From Eudorina sp. 2006-703-Eu-15 (taxonomy: Eukaryota > Chlorophyta > Chlorophyceae > Chlamydomonadales > Volvocaceae): a DNA stretch of 64,000 nucleotides. Positions 48,201-59,084 of the stretch are shown piece by piece. The stretch is taken from contig BDSI01000149.1 in NCBI GenBank assembly GCA_003117195.1, positions 186,001 through 250,000 on the forward strand. Reading direction: 5' to 3'. Both the position numbers and the translations under genes were made by a program. How positions within the stretch are numbered: the first letter of the stretch is position 1; each line of letters starts with the position of its first letter. The notes below the pieces were generated by a model. It made no database searches and had not been told where the DNA came from. It saw only the letters and a program-made list of their open reading frames with translations.

Positions 48201-50538
48201 GCAGCGGTGATGATGCGGCAGGCCCCAACCGCCGCGTCGCGTCCCAGCCAGCGCATCCCGCTCACGTACTCGGAGTGCGGAGAGAACATGAGCACACCTG
48301 GCCCAGGAGGGGGCGGGGGCGGGGGCGGGGGCGGGGCGATATGGCCCATCCAGGAGGGGGCGGCCGGGCGGGCAGACGGCTCAGATCTCTGGGAATGAGA
48401 CCTCTTGACTGCCTCACCCACTGCCTCCCCACGTATCCCCAACAACCCACTGGCCGGGCTGGGCCGGGCTGGGCCGGGCTGGGTGTGTTTGGGCCGTTTT
48501 TCCTTTTTTAAACCCCAACAACCCACGCAACGCCCTCCCGCGCCCTCCTCCGCAGCCACCGGGCGGCTCCCCGCGTCACGTCCCATCCTTCCCGCCCCAG
48601 CAGTAACCCCACGACCCGCCTGCAACTCCCGGCCCCACCCCCGCATCCCCCCCCCTGGCCCACCGTCGGTATCCGCCGCCGCGCCGCCCTCCTCCACGTC
48701 CACGTCCCACAGCGACACCTTGCCCGACTTGTCCGCCGCCGCCAGCAGCAGCCGCTCCGAGCCGGGCAGCCACGCCAGGTGGGTGACGCCGTCCTTGGTC
48801 ACCTGCGGAGGGCAGCCACCCGGCCCCAACTCACACTCAATCGTACAATCTCCGGCTAGGTGCCCCCGGTGCCAGTATCTCCACAGCCCACAGCCCCCGG
48901 GATAGCCTGTCCCTACCCACCTTGGCAACGTCCCGTTCCGCCAGGCTCAGACGAGCCAGCACCTCGCCACCCAGGTCGGGTCGCGGCTGCGAGTCGGCGC
49001 CGCCGCTGTCGGCGCCGCCGCGCGGCGCGGCGGCGGCGGCGGCAGCTGCTGCGGCGGCCTTGAGTGCCGCAATGAACGCCGCATCTGTGGCCTCGTCCCC
49101 ATTGTCGCTCCGAAACGGCAGATCACCTGGAGCGGGGGAAAGGGGGGGCCGGGGTCGTGGGCGAGAGGCGGGGTCGGGGGCGTGGTCTGGGGAGAGAGGC
49201 GCTCCGTCGCGGTCGCGGCTGCCTCTTGAGCAGCTGCACTGTCGTACTGTATCCGTACAGCCGCACCCCGCATACATACACCTCCCCGGGATGCCGCAGC
49301 CCAGGGCCCCCGACCGCGCCTCACCCCTCGGGTGTCGCTCCGTTGCCGGGTCCCCCGCGGCGCCGTCCCCTGCGCCCGCCGCGGCCTGCGCCGCCTGGCG
49401 GCCCGCCACCAGTTGCACCCCCGACGCGCTCTCGTGCTCAATCCCCGCCGCCAAAGCGCTGTCCGCCGCCACTCCGCGCTGCCGCAGCGACACCCGCCGC
49501 GGCGGCGGCGGCTCGTTGGGCGCCTCACGACTCCTGGTTTCGGTGGAGGGCAGGACAGAGGTGAAGGACGAGGACACGGTTGGAGAACGAGGACAGATGT
49601 AATACACACACACGGGTTGCATTTTTCAACACACACAAACACACACCTCTTCGGCGGGTCTCTTATCTAAACACACTCCTCTTCGGTAATTCGGGCGTGT
49701 TTCGGGTGTCCTCCACTTCCGTCACCTATACCGACTGCCACGATGCACTTCGCTTCTCCCGGCTCAGTTTCCTTTCAACACACCTCTTGGCGCCGACGCC
49801 GCGCTGGCTCGCCGGCCGCTTTCCGGACCCGGCGCCGCCGCCCTGCCGCCCTGCCGTCATCCCCGCGACCAGTCCCGGCAGCTGCAGCTCCAACAGCTTG
49901 CGGCGGTTCCGCTCCATGATCTCCGCCCGCTCGCGATCCAGGTCGGACACGGCCGTCGCGGGGGCCTCGCCGCTGGTGCCGCCGCCCCCGCCGCCGCTGC
50001 CGCCGCCGCGGCCAGACTGATTCGTCGCTGGTTCGGCATTGACCAGTTTGGAGTCCGACTCGTCCGCGGACGTCCTGCCCGCTGCCGTCTGCGCGGTTGC
50101 TTTCGCCGCTGCTTGGCTGGCGGCTCCGGCGCGGCCGCGGGTTACGCGCGTGCCCGGCAGCGGCGGAAGCGGCGGCGCAAGCGCCGCCGCCGCGTGCCGG
50201 CCCTCCGCGCCCGCCTTGACCGCATCCGACGGCGGCGAGGGATCCTGTGCCGCCGTCACCGGCTGAGCACGCGGCGAGATCCGACGGCGCTTCGACGACA
50301 GGCGTGGATGCTCGTCCGGATGCACGGCGGCGGCATCACCTGCAGCTACCGTACCGCTGCCGCCGCTCGGGTCCGATTCGGCTCCCGATTGGGCTTTCTG
50401 GGTCGCGGTTGTTGCCTCTGCGCCGGCGTCGTGTGGGTCCGCGGCGGCATTGTGCTCCGCCTGCGGTGGGGCCGTCGAGGCCGCGGCGTCCGGTCGTCCG
50501 GATGGGGGTCGTTTCGAGGCAGGGAACCAGGCTGACAT
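45287..50538 (-). CDS. WDR76: WDR76/CMR1-family WD40-repeat protein
   Basis: Ten phase-compatible exons: 50538-49784, 49533-49325, 49126-48921, 48802-48664, 48297-48183, 48050-47709, 47445-47217, 46758-46616, 46299-46047, 45406-45287, giving 836 residues. About 250 N-terminal residues are disordered and Lys/Arg/Ala-rich, ending with the family's ERAEIMERNRRKLLELQ helix. Poly-Ala follows, then WD repeats from about residue 390: THLAWLPGSERLLLAAADKS...VSLWDV, GMRWLG..RIITAAYDGSLR, INSLHLEPSAGHLLASSCSD...VCIWDV, RLLSTSYDDTIRIW, PFRAVWSPACDGVVVGNM. The end, HPLLPVVVAATSSGRCHVWR, is the typical final blade. The family binds DNA/chromatin and acts in genome maintenance and protein quality control with CUL4-DDB1 and chaperonin partners; that role is carried over from the family. 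Some blades carry long Gly/Gln/Pro loops. DDB2 is the main alternative, but it lacks the N-terminal helix. Confidence 0.82.
45544..45588 (+). repeat. Second copy of the TTGATCCCTTTTGGGG repeat with short (ATTC)3
   Basis: It matches the flank at 29493-29530 almost exactly (TTGATCCCTTTTGGGGTCCG, then CTGTAACGTCC). It has three ATTC units where the other copy has about 26. It is located in the last intron of the WDR76 gene. Confidence 0.85.
47455..47545 (+). repeat. GTCGGGGGAG short tandem repeat in WDR76 intron
   Basis: The repeat is GGCGGGTGTCGGGGGAGGTC with internal GGGGGAGGTC duplications, four to five units. On the transcript strand it is C/T-rich and lies just upstream of the acceptor of exon 47445-47217. 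Confidence 0.85.
48305..48340 (+). repeat. GGGGGC tandem repeat (G-quadruplex-prone on + strand)
   Basis: GGGGGC occurs four to five times in tandem just 8-10 nt upstream (transcript sense) of the acceptor of WDR76 exon 48297-48183. On the transcript it is a CCCCCG pyrimidine tract. Confidence 0.85.
49643..49783 (-). repeat. R2 + R3 composite starting exactly at a 5' splice site
   Basis: Intron 1 of the WDR76 gene (49783-49534) begins GTGTGTTGAAAGGAAACTGAGCC, which is the R2 core, then GAGAAGCGAAGTGCA. Further on comes R3 (GTGTTTAGATAAGAGACCCG, about 49643-49680). The GT of the R2 unit is itself the donor dinucleotide. The order R2 then R3 matches 7184-7303. Confidence 0.7.
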
Positions 50539-51495
50539 TCAGCGGCTGTGGCCCGTGACTCACGTGCGTTGCCGACGAAATGCGGGATCCAGTGTTAATG
50601 ATGATCTAATACGGTTGAATTGAATTGTGATGGCGAAGGCTGGGAGCAATCTAAAGCCTCAGCGGGGTTCGGGGCGACGCTGGGGTACTGGTCGAGCGAT
50701 GTTGTGGGCAGACGGCGACTGCAGAGCTGCCAATCATTTCCGAGTGAATTTGTGGATATTTGTGCAAGCCGACAGAATCGGTCAGACAACGCCCGCCGCA
50801 CCGTCAGCGCTGTCACCTTACTGTGTCCGCGACCGCCACGACCACACGTTGACGCAACACCCAAGCCGTCTCCAGGCGCTCCGCAAGCGGAATCCGCTGT
50901 AGTTTTCTTGACACCATGGGTAACCATGATGCTTTCCTTGTCAGAATTCTGCGGCTTCTAATCTCGCGCTACACTTGTTCGTGATGGAGAACACCGCGCT
51001 GCAATTGCTCACTTAGATATCAGAAATCACCGAATTCCGTGTGTTCCACTTTGATAATTAAGGCGATCTAGCGCAGGCAGTTAGCGGGTTAGCCCGATCG
51101 CGGAACGCGGACAAGGGACAACCACTTGCGGTATTTTCAAATCCTACTTGTCGACATCAACGCGAGATTTTGACTTGTGAACAGCAAGCTCATCTGAAAT
51201 AATGATATCAAAGATAACGACAGTCATAACTGGCCAGATCGCCAGAATGAAACGTCGGCATTCGTCGGTGGCAGTTGGTTGACTGTAACGAACCTTATGG
51301 GCTTCATCCATCATGCCTTCAAGCTTCCACGTCATGAACCTCCGTAAACTCCGTTTCCTGTCGATTGACATAATATTATCCTGTAAGACTTTATCTGTCA
51401 GTTCAGTGGCGACTTGTCATAGCACCGATTTAACGGCTTTTAACTATGACTTTCCAGTGTAACTGCAGCCGTCTCTTAAATTAAAAGGCTTGAAC
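50539..51495. promoter_or_regulatory. Divergent intergenic region of WDR76 (-) and the membrane-protein gene (+)
   Basis: The two start codons are 957 nt apart on opposite strands. GC drops from about 50.57 kb on, with AT-rich words such as AATTAAAAGGC near 51477-51489 shortly before the + strand ATG at 51496. No open frame with conserved features is present. A shared bidirectional promoter is the simplest reading. Confidence 0.55.
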
Positions 51496-54494
51496 ATGGC
51501 GAGCATAACTCGCGATAGGTATGGAGTGAGAGCTTCCAAGGCATGTGGACTTATACTTTGACCCTGAAGCGTTACTCGCCGCAGGGGCTGTCTGTATTAC
51601 GTCCCATGGATTGCCACGTTTTGCGTCTGCATCGGCATAGCGGCTCTGGGTGTATGGTGGGTGACTTTTGCAGCAGCTTCCTCTAGCCATCCGCGCACGT
51701 TTCTTTCTCATACATTGTGGCCCGGAAACGCAGGGCCGAATTTACGCGACGATGTAAAAACCTAACTATCGAAGCCCTGGACGAACTCAGCATAACCGCC
51801 AAGAACGTGGACCGCATCAACGCGGCGTTGATTGCGACGGCAGTCACGTACCTCGTGTTCATTCTTATTATCTTCCTTATGAGTTTATGGAGATCCTTCA
51901 TCGAAGCTGCGCACGACGCCACTGGTACGTCCCTGTACGAATAGCGACAGCGCCCGATGCGCCCTCCACCACCGTGCCCACCTGCTTCCGTGGCGAGCCT
52001 GCATTTATGATGTGGGTCCACTTTAAGCATAACCTGCTGTGACTGGCGTCCCCGCCAATCAGCGCGGGGACCGCCCGCCGGCCTGGACGTCGCACTGGAG
52101 ACCCCCTAAACTGCTTTCCTGGGCGAACACAGACACATACACACACACATACACACACACACATCCGTCCTCCAGATCCGCCCATCTGATGCGCCCCTTA
52201 CCTAGAAGCCCCCCTCCCCCACCGCCCCCCTCCCCCAACCCCAATGTCGCGCTGCTGCCCCCCTACCACCCCAACCTCCCCTCCCTCTCCCGCCGCAGGG
52301 CTCGTCGCCCGCGGCGCTGCCGCCTTCCTGACCCTCAGCTTCCTGGTCACCACCTGCTGGTGGTACCTCATGATCTGGATGGTGCTGCTGCTCATGGGTG
52401 AGGGCGTGCGACCACCCGGGGTGGGGGTGGGGGAAGGGGGTGAGGGCGAACCGCCCGCCCGAACGCCCGCGGAGGGCCCTACGCGACACGCCGCGGCGCA
52501 CGACCCCGCCCTCGTGCCGCACCCGCCGCCCTTGCCTGGACTCCGCCCTCCGCCGCCGTTGCCTTGCCCCCCGCCGCCCTCGTGCCGCCCCCTCCCTCCT
52601 CGCGCCCCCTATTGTCGACCCACCTCCTGTACCCCCCTGCTCCCCTCCCTTCCCCTGCTCCGCCCCTCCCCCTGGTTGGCAGCCAACACGGTGTGGGGCG
52701 CGTGTCTGTACCTGGTGATCGGGGCCGTCGACCAGGCCAAGGACGACATCGCCACCTACGGCCCCGCCACCTGGCTGCCCTCCCGCAACCAGCCGTGTCC
52801 GGGGCAGTGCCTGGACCTCACCACCTTCCAGTTCATCACCTCGGACGTCAAGGTGGGTGGGGTTGCCTGGGGACGTGGGCAGGGAGACAAAGCCCGGAAC
52901 GAGCCCGGATGCTTGGGGAATCCCCCGGGGGGAGGGAATGCGGCCCTGCCGGGCCCTGCGGGGCTCCACAGCCCAGCGGGGGGACGAGTGGGAAAGGGTT
53001 AGTGCCCCGGGGCGCGGGGGCGACGAGGGGTGAGGGCGCCGGGTGCGGGCGGCCATCCGACTGGCAGTTAAGGCGCGCATTAACCTTAAGGACAGAAAAT
53101 GAGGGAGTGAGGGATAGGGCCCTGAAGGACGCTCCGGAGAGCGCACAGGGGCCCCGTGGGACCACCCAGGGCGGTGGGCGCGGCCGCCTCTCAACACCAC
53201 CGCGAGTGGCGGGTGCGGGTCCGCGGGTCCGGGTGCGGAGGGAGTGGTGCGATGTGATCACATGGCCAACGATGCACACCGCCCTGTGCGGGAAACAGCG
53301 ATCGGAGTCCCTGCGGGTCCTCACCCCTCACCCTGTGGGTGGGTGGGTGGCGGGGGCCGGGTGGGGAGGGGCGGAACGCGGAAGGGGGCAGCGAGGGGGC
53401 CGCACCGTAGGTAGGGCGCGGCACCGACTGCCCTCCCAGTCCGTCAGGGCGGGGTTTCGTTCAGCGCCGGTGTCACCGCCGCCGCGGGGAGATACTTGTT
53501 GCGGTGCCCAGCTCTCGTTGGGACGCCGCCGCCGTCAGAAGCGGCACCCGGGACAGGGCCGGTCCGGTCCGGGCGGGGCTGCAGGTCACCGCGCCGTCCC
53601 ACTGCCACCGTCTGAGCGGCCGGACGGTGGCAGTGGGGCGCCGCACGGAGTCCAGGGAAGGACTCTCGCGCGCCGCGTGGGTTCTCGGCCACCTGGGTTC
53701 TCCTGGGTTCTCCTTGGGAGGGAGATGAGCCCCCAGTGTCAGAGGTTCGTCTTGTTCCCCGCTCGCGCCCTTTCCCCGCTTCCGATGTCCCTGGACACAC
53801 ACCGCACGTCCTGTACACGGTTGGCGGTGCTGGCGGTGTGGGGCGCTGGCAGGAGCGGCGCGTTGTATGCTATGCTTAACGATACCTGTGTGTGATGTGA
53901 TGTGATGTGATGTGATGTGGGTGCGGTGGTGCCGCGGCGGACAGGACGCCTGCATCTGCGACGTGGACACGCTGACTGCGGCCCGGGGCAGCTTCAAGGA
54001 CGCGTACAACCTCTTCATCGCGGTCACGGTGGGCAGCTGGGTGATGTACCTGGCGGGGATCTGCCTCATGATCAACCACGCGTGTCAGGTAGGTGTGTGT
54101 ATGTGCGGTGTGTGTGCGTGTGTCTCTCTCGGCGGGTGGGCTGGAACAAAGGTCGGGATAAAGGGTGCGTGGGGCGGACCCCCTCCCACACACACATGTT
54201 ATCGTTTACACACACGCACGCACTTAACTGACCCAGTGCTCGTCACTGGGGCCTTATGGATCCCCTGCCCTGCCGGATAGTGCACGCCGCCGCGCCTTTC
54301 TCCCCCCCACCCCCGCCCTACAGTCGAATCTTTCTCGGATAATTGCTCTGGCAGCAGCGCAGTATAAATATGTCTACCCATTTCCTATAACCTCCCCTCC
54401 CCCGTCCTCCCCTCCTCCCTGGCAGTTCTCACACACCAAGCGGGAGCGGGAGCTGCTGTCGCGCATAGCCTCCAAGGCGTACAGCAGTATATGA
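51496..54494 (+). CDS. Multi-pass membrane protein of unknown family, 255 residues
   Basis: Seven exons agree in phase: 51496-51518, 51585-51656, 51734-51924, 52299-52397, 52683-52852, 53945-54088, 54426-54494 (768 nt, stop TGA). The first two are short and were chosen because they restore frame and add a membrane span. Hydrophobic segments: YVPWIATFCVCIGIAALGVW (about 14-33), NAALIATAVTYLVFILIIFL (about 61-80), LTLSFLVTTCWWYLMIWMVL (about 100-122), a weaker one near 131-145, and LFIAVTVGSWVMYLAGICLM (about 207-227). A loop between spans 4 and 5 has paired cysteines (PCPGQC ... ACICD), probably disulphide-bonded and non-cytosolic. The tails are basic (KRERELLSR at the C-terminus). I do not recognise the family, and transport or channel roles are not supported by any motif. 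It is divergent from the WDR76 gene. Confidence 0.7.
54336..54392 (-). repeat. R1 module immediately before the last acceptor of the membrane-protein gene
   Basis: On the + strand it reads ATTGCTCTGGCAGCAGCGCA, GTATAAATATGTCTACC, then ATTTCCTATAACC, continuing into CCTCCCCTCC...CTGGCAG. The exon 54426-54494 follows 33 nt later. In this orientation R1 forms the branch-point and pyrimidine region of the 3' splice site. Confidence 0.75.
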
Positions 54495-56086
54495 GGGTGT
54501 GCGGGTGAGGGTGCAGCTTGGGATGGCGGCAGGGATGATGGTTCCCACGAGAGACACGGCCTGCCTCTCATGCCTGACCTGACCTGACATGGCCTGACAT
54601 GGACACGCCGCGCTGCGCGCCAACCACCGAGTGGGACCGCCGAGAGTGGGACCCGAGCGGAGTGCCGCGCCGTGCCGACCGTTCTGTTCTGTTCTGTGTG
54701 GCGTGCGGCGTGCGAGGGCCCCGGGATGCTCTGCAGCTCCGCCCGCCTCTCAACCGGCTAACCGGCGCGCACTGGGGGCCCTGGAGTGCAGCGCAGTGCA
54801 GCGCAGCGACGTGGCGTGACGTGACGTACGCGAATGACGGAGGAGACTGGGCGACCGAATGAATGGATGGGTGAGTAGCTGCCGTGAGTATCGCGTCGGG
54901 GCGCACTCGGTGCGCCGTGCGTTTGCACGAAACCGCAGGTTTTAAAGCGTACAGCCAGCGCGAACCAGCCGGTTGGGAGCTGCCTGCTGCCCTTCAGGAC
55001 CGGTGCTGCCCTTCAGGACCGGTCACCGGTGTGGCCCCGGCCAGCCAGCTAGGAGCTGGGCGCAGCTGGCGACACCAACAGGGCTGTTCAAACGCACGAG
55101 GGAAGGGTTTAAGAGTGTGATCCGAGGGAGGGGGTGAGGGTGAGGTGCATGGGTGGTTGGGGGGCGCGGGGGTATGCGCCGCGTGCAGTGCGTGGAAAGC
55201 GTCAGTCCTTTTCAGGATGAGACGTTGACTGGGTTGGAGGGGGTGTGGGACATCAGGGGTACGGGATGGAGGCGCAGGGGTGGCGCGGCCGGGAGCTGAG
55301 GTTGAGGGCTGGGGTTGGGTTGTCGACAGAACATACCCAAGGGGCTGCCCACGAACCCAGGGGTGCGGCGGCTACATGCGTTTGACCGCATCATAGGCCC
55401 AAGGGAGGCTGCGGGATCGACTTTGCAGGGTGCCATCTGCGGAGGGGACAGCAGGTGGACGTGCGGCAGGCCTGATGCGTTGCGATTGACTTCGTGAGGC
55501 GCGCGCTTACTGGGTGTGGAAATTAGTTGCCGTGTGTTTGTACACGTCGTACGCTTTGGCTCTGGTCGACAGAACACCGACTGTGCCTAGCCTTGGCCTT
55601 CTGCTAGGGACCGATATCCTTACCTGACTTTGTATTGGGGCTTTGGGGGATACACTTGTTTGCAAGCGTTGTTCAGTTCGGGTGGGCGTGTACGGACGTG
55701 GCAACGTTCGTTCATTGATTTCCACAGCCAGCCGAGTAGGCCCGAGTTGACGCAGTGCAAAATAATGCTTCAGCGTGCAGAGAAGCGAACAGAGTCGATA
55801 ACCTCCCGAGCCCTAGGACGCTCGTCAAAGGCATGTGTCAGAGACCAAGTGAAGGCATTGGACCATCATCACCGACCAACGCACATGTTTACAGTACAAT
55901 CGAAACGACAATACATGCCCGTCTGTCGGCTTGGCTTCATTTCCCCTGGCCCGCCCTGCCTTCCTGCATGGGTCCGTTCGCTGTCCGTTAATCAGTTAGC
56001 ACCTGTCTTACATTACAAAAACTCAGCTACGTGAAGTCTTACCACGATAATCACTTTCCAGAACTTCTTACATTGACATAGGAAAA
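54495..56086. other. Intergenic region upstream of the rhodanese gene
   Basis: The first part (54.5-55.2 kb) is GC-rich and may be 3' UTR of the membrane-protein gene. It contains short direct repeats (TGACCTGACC, GCAGCGCAGTGCAGCGCAG, CTGCCCTTCAGGACCGG twice near 54988-55023). From about 55.5 kb GC drops toward the ATG at 56087. I see no gene here. Confidence 0.5.
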
Positions 56087-59084
56087 ATGCTTGCATCTCG
56101 GATCACCACCAATGTGCCGACTCGCCACGCGCGGGCTGCTCGGCGACCGGCTCGGTCTGCAGTGGTGGTTCGCGCCGAGCTGCCACGCTGGCCCATAATC
56201 TTCAGGTCTCTTACGGATGCGAAGGTTGAAACGATCTCGCCAGAGGAGGCAAAGGCCCGCATCGACAGCGGTGAGTAACCCTTTCGTCCATCTGCCCTTC
56301 CGGCATCTTCGATGCGTTGGACTTGCATTGAAGAGGATACCGTATCTCTTTTCGTATTACATGATGAGGGGGATTCTGCGTCTCGAAGAAGATCTCAAAA
56401 AGGACGACCAAAACGTATCTGCCACGCACCTCCATCATTCGGGTCGCAGTGCTTTATCCAACCTGTTTGGCAAAGAAACTTGCAAATCCGAGGCTTGATC
56501 CAGAGGGTGTGATCCCATCACACCCTCTGTCGGTGCAACACCTTGATTTGCCATGCGCAAACCAAGTCTGGTCCGAGCTGCCTGTCAAGGACATATTCGG
56601 CACTGCCTGCAGGAAAATGGCTATTGGTCGACGTTAGGCTGAAGGAGCAGCATGAGTCGGGCCACCCGGAGGGCGCGGTGTCAGTGCCCATTTACGAGGT
56701 CGGTCCTGATGTGCGATCGACCTACCCACTGCCAATGTCTCTTATGGTGTGGGGATCCAGGGAACATCAATGGATCAGGCAACGGCGCTGTTGCGCCAGC
56801 ATGGTGCGTGGGTCCCCACATCGCCTGCTCTCCGTCTGCGGCAGAAGGACCATATGCTCATATGCCCGCCACCCGGACCCCAAACGCCTCGTAAGCCGGC
56901 CGCCTAACCGGTTTTATCTGGGCCCGTTAAGTCGCCCGGTCGGGACTAAGGGTCCACCTTGAAACTGTGAGTTAACCTTTCCCCCGGCACTCGCCCACGT
57001 GCCCTGCAGACCATCGACATGGGGAATGCGGACTTGCGCAAGATCCTGAAGGCGGTGATGTACAAGTAAGAGCGGACCACCACATAAAAGTGCATGCATG
57101 CCCGTGCATCTCCACCGGTCCACCGGAAACACGCCTCGTGGGGATGGCGGCCCCACGACCGGGGGCCAATAGGGCCGTGCACGACCTCCTCGACCACACA
57201 CGGCCCGTTACACCTACTCGACCCAAGGTGGTCCTCGGGCGCCCTGCCGCCCTCCCCATACTGAGCAATACTGACCACAGAACAGACCATAGCAATGTCA
57301 TCGATGACCCGCAAGGTCCACGGAAACGTACTTAATCATAGTCATGCGTAATGTGTGTATACGCGGTCATCTGGGATCGCCACCACGTCTGTGGTACGGA
57401 ACGTCGCCATCTGGTGATCCACGTGGGTCGGCAACCCAACCTCCCCCCGCTCCCCAGGTCCAACGGTGTCAACCCTGTGGATCCCAACCCGGCCTTCGTG
57501 GAGCAGCTCAGGGCGGCGGTCGCCTCGGCCAGCGGCCCCGTGGAGGGCGTCATCACCTGCTGCGAGGCGGGCGGCACCCTCAAGCCGTCGACCAATTTCC
57601 CGGAGGGCAAGCCCAGCCGCTCGCTGCAGGCGGCCTACCGGGTCCTCACGGAGCGCCTGGCACCCAAAGTCGCCCATCTGGGTGGGTGCCCGGGTCTTAA
57701 GCTGAGAGCGCGCGCGCGTGCACGGGGGGTCAATCAGAACGATTAGACCGGGGGTACCTGCGATTTTTGCGTAAGGGGTTAAGGGGGGAAGGGGGGAAGG
57801 GCGCGCGCGTCGTGTTGTCGCGGAGACTGAGAGTCCGGCAGTGGGCAGCGGTGGGCTCGGGGCGTTGCGGGGGTGGTACCGGGCGACATGGCCTGAATGT
57901 TCTTTTGTAAGATGAACGGGCCTCGGACGGCGGGTGCGGGAGGAGGGCCGGTTGCGGAATAGGACGATGAGTGAGGCGGCATGCGAGAGAGAGACAGGAT
58001 CGTTCGTTCCCCTCTGCACCTGCCCGTGTGCCCCGACCCCGGGGACGCCACAGAGCGGGGCGTGTTCGGCTGGTACCAAGCGGATCTGCCCATGCAGGGC
58101 GAGTACACGCCCGATATTGGACGCACGCCGATGGTGGGTGGCGGGGTGGTTCAGGGCGCGGGATCCGGGCGTTTGGCGCGATACTACTGTGAGCTGTGTG
58201 TGTGCGGCAGAGCGAAGCCCGAGGGTGGGGAACGGGATGCGGTTACGGTGGGAGGGTCATCTGGGTAATCAGGTGGACGAGGGAGGCAGGGTTCTGGCTC
58301 TTCTCGGTTTTGGTCAGGCCGATCGCGGCCCACCATGGTTGTGGGAGATGGGTAGTGTTAATGGCCTCCCAGGGTGGTGAATTTTGATGAATCATAGGTA
58401 GGTGAACGCAGGTGGTTCGGGCGCAGTGCTGCGGGGTGCTGTGGGGTGCGGCGATGTTGGACGCAGTGCTGTGGGGACGTCGCGACATCCCTCAGACCGC
58501 TCGCTGCCCGCCCCGCCCCGCCCCGCAGGCCGCCGCGGAGCCCACCCTGCAGCGCCTCAACCAGGAGCGGGGCTACGAGATGCGGCCGGAGGTGAGGCCG
58601 GGGGACGGAGGGAGTTCGGTGCGGGACGCTGAGCCGAGGGAGGCGAGGGGAGGCGCGGACAGTCGGGGTGTGTCCGCCCCGCCCTTGGAACGAACGAACA
58701 GGGGCAGCTCACGGTACCGAAGTCCAGGTCCCGGATCAAGTCTGGCAGCTCTGCGGGTCCTGGCCGGCTAGTCCCTGGATCGACGATGCACAAGGGGGCC
58801 GTGCGGTTTCCCGGGACTCCCTATCACAGGACACCACACTGTGCCACCCCAATGGGATGGCCTGGTAGGTGGAGAAGCGTCCACGTGTCAATGCCCTCAC
58901 CTCCCGCACCCGCCCTCGCGCACTCGCTTGGAAGTCGAGCATCAGGCTGGGCCGCCCCGTTGCCTGTCAACCAAGAGAGACGGCCCCCTCTGCGCCCCAC
59001 GGATTGATGCTATACCCGTCCCCTAACCCTCAACTGGTGCAGGACAAGCCTGTCGAGTCTGGCAAGAAGTTGTGGCCGTGGTGA
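56087..59084 (+). CDS. Chloroplast-targeted rhodanese-domain protein
   Basis: Seven exons: 56087-56270, 56613-56698 (or to 56710, same phase), 57010-57065, 57458-57681, 58054-58133, 58529-58591, 59043-59084, giving 244 or 248 residues. The first 35 residues are Arg/Ala/Thr-rich without acids and end in VVVRAE, a typical algal plastid transit peptide. The rhodanese fold follows: WLLVDVRLKEQHESGHPEGA, then FVEQLRAAV, the active loop VEGVITCCEAGGTLKP with its cysteine, SLQAAYRVL and GVFGWYQADLP near the end. Proteins of this type in plants and algae are small thylakoid or stromal sulfurtransferases (STR group) whose substrates are mostly unknown. Canonical rhodaneses have C-x4-R; here the loop is CCEAGG, as in other plastid members, so thiosulfate sulfurtransferase activity is uncertain. 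The ATG has a good AAAA context and is the first in frame. Confidence 0.82.

Noticed and set aside
45287..50538. DDB2 as identity of the WD40 protein
   Set aside because: The N-terminal ERAEIMERNRRKLLELQ helix and the PFRAVW...VVVGNM blade fit the WDR76/CMR1 family better.
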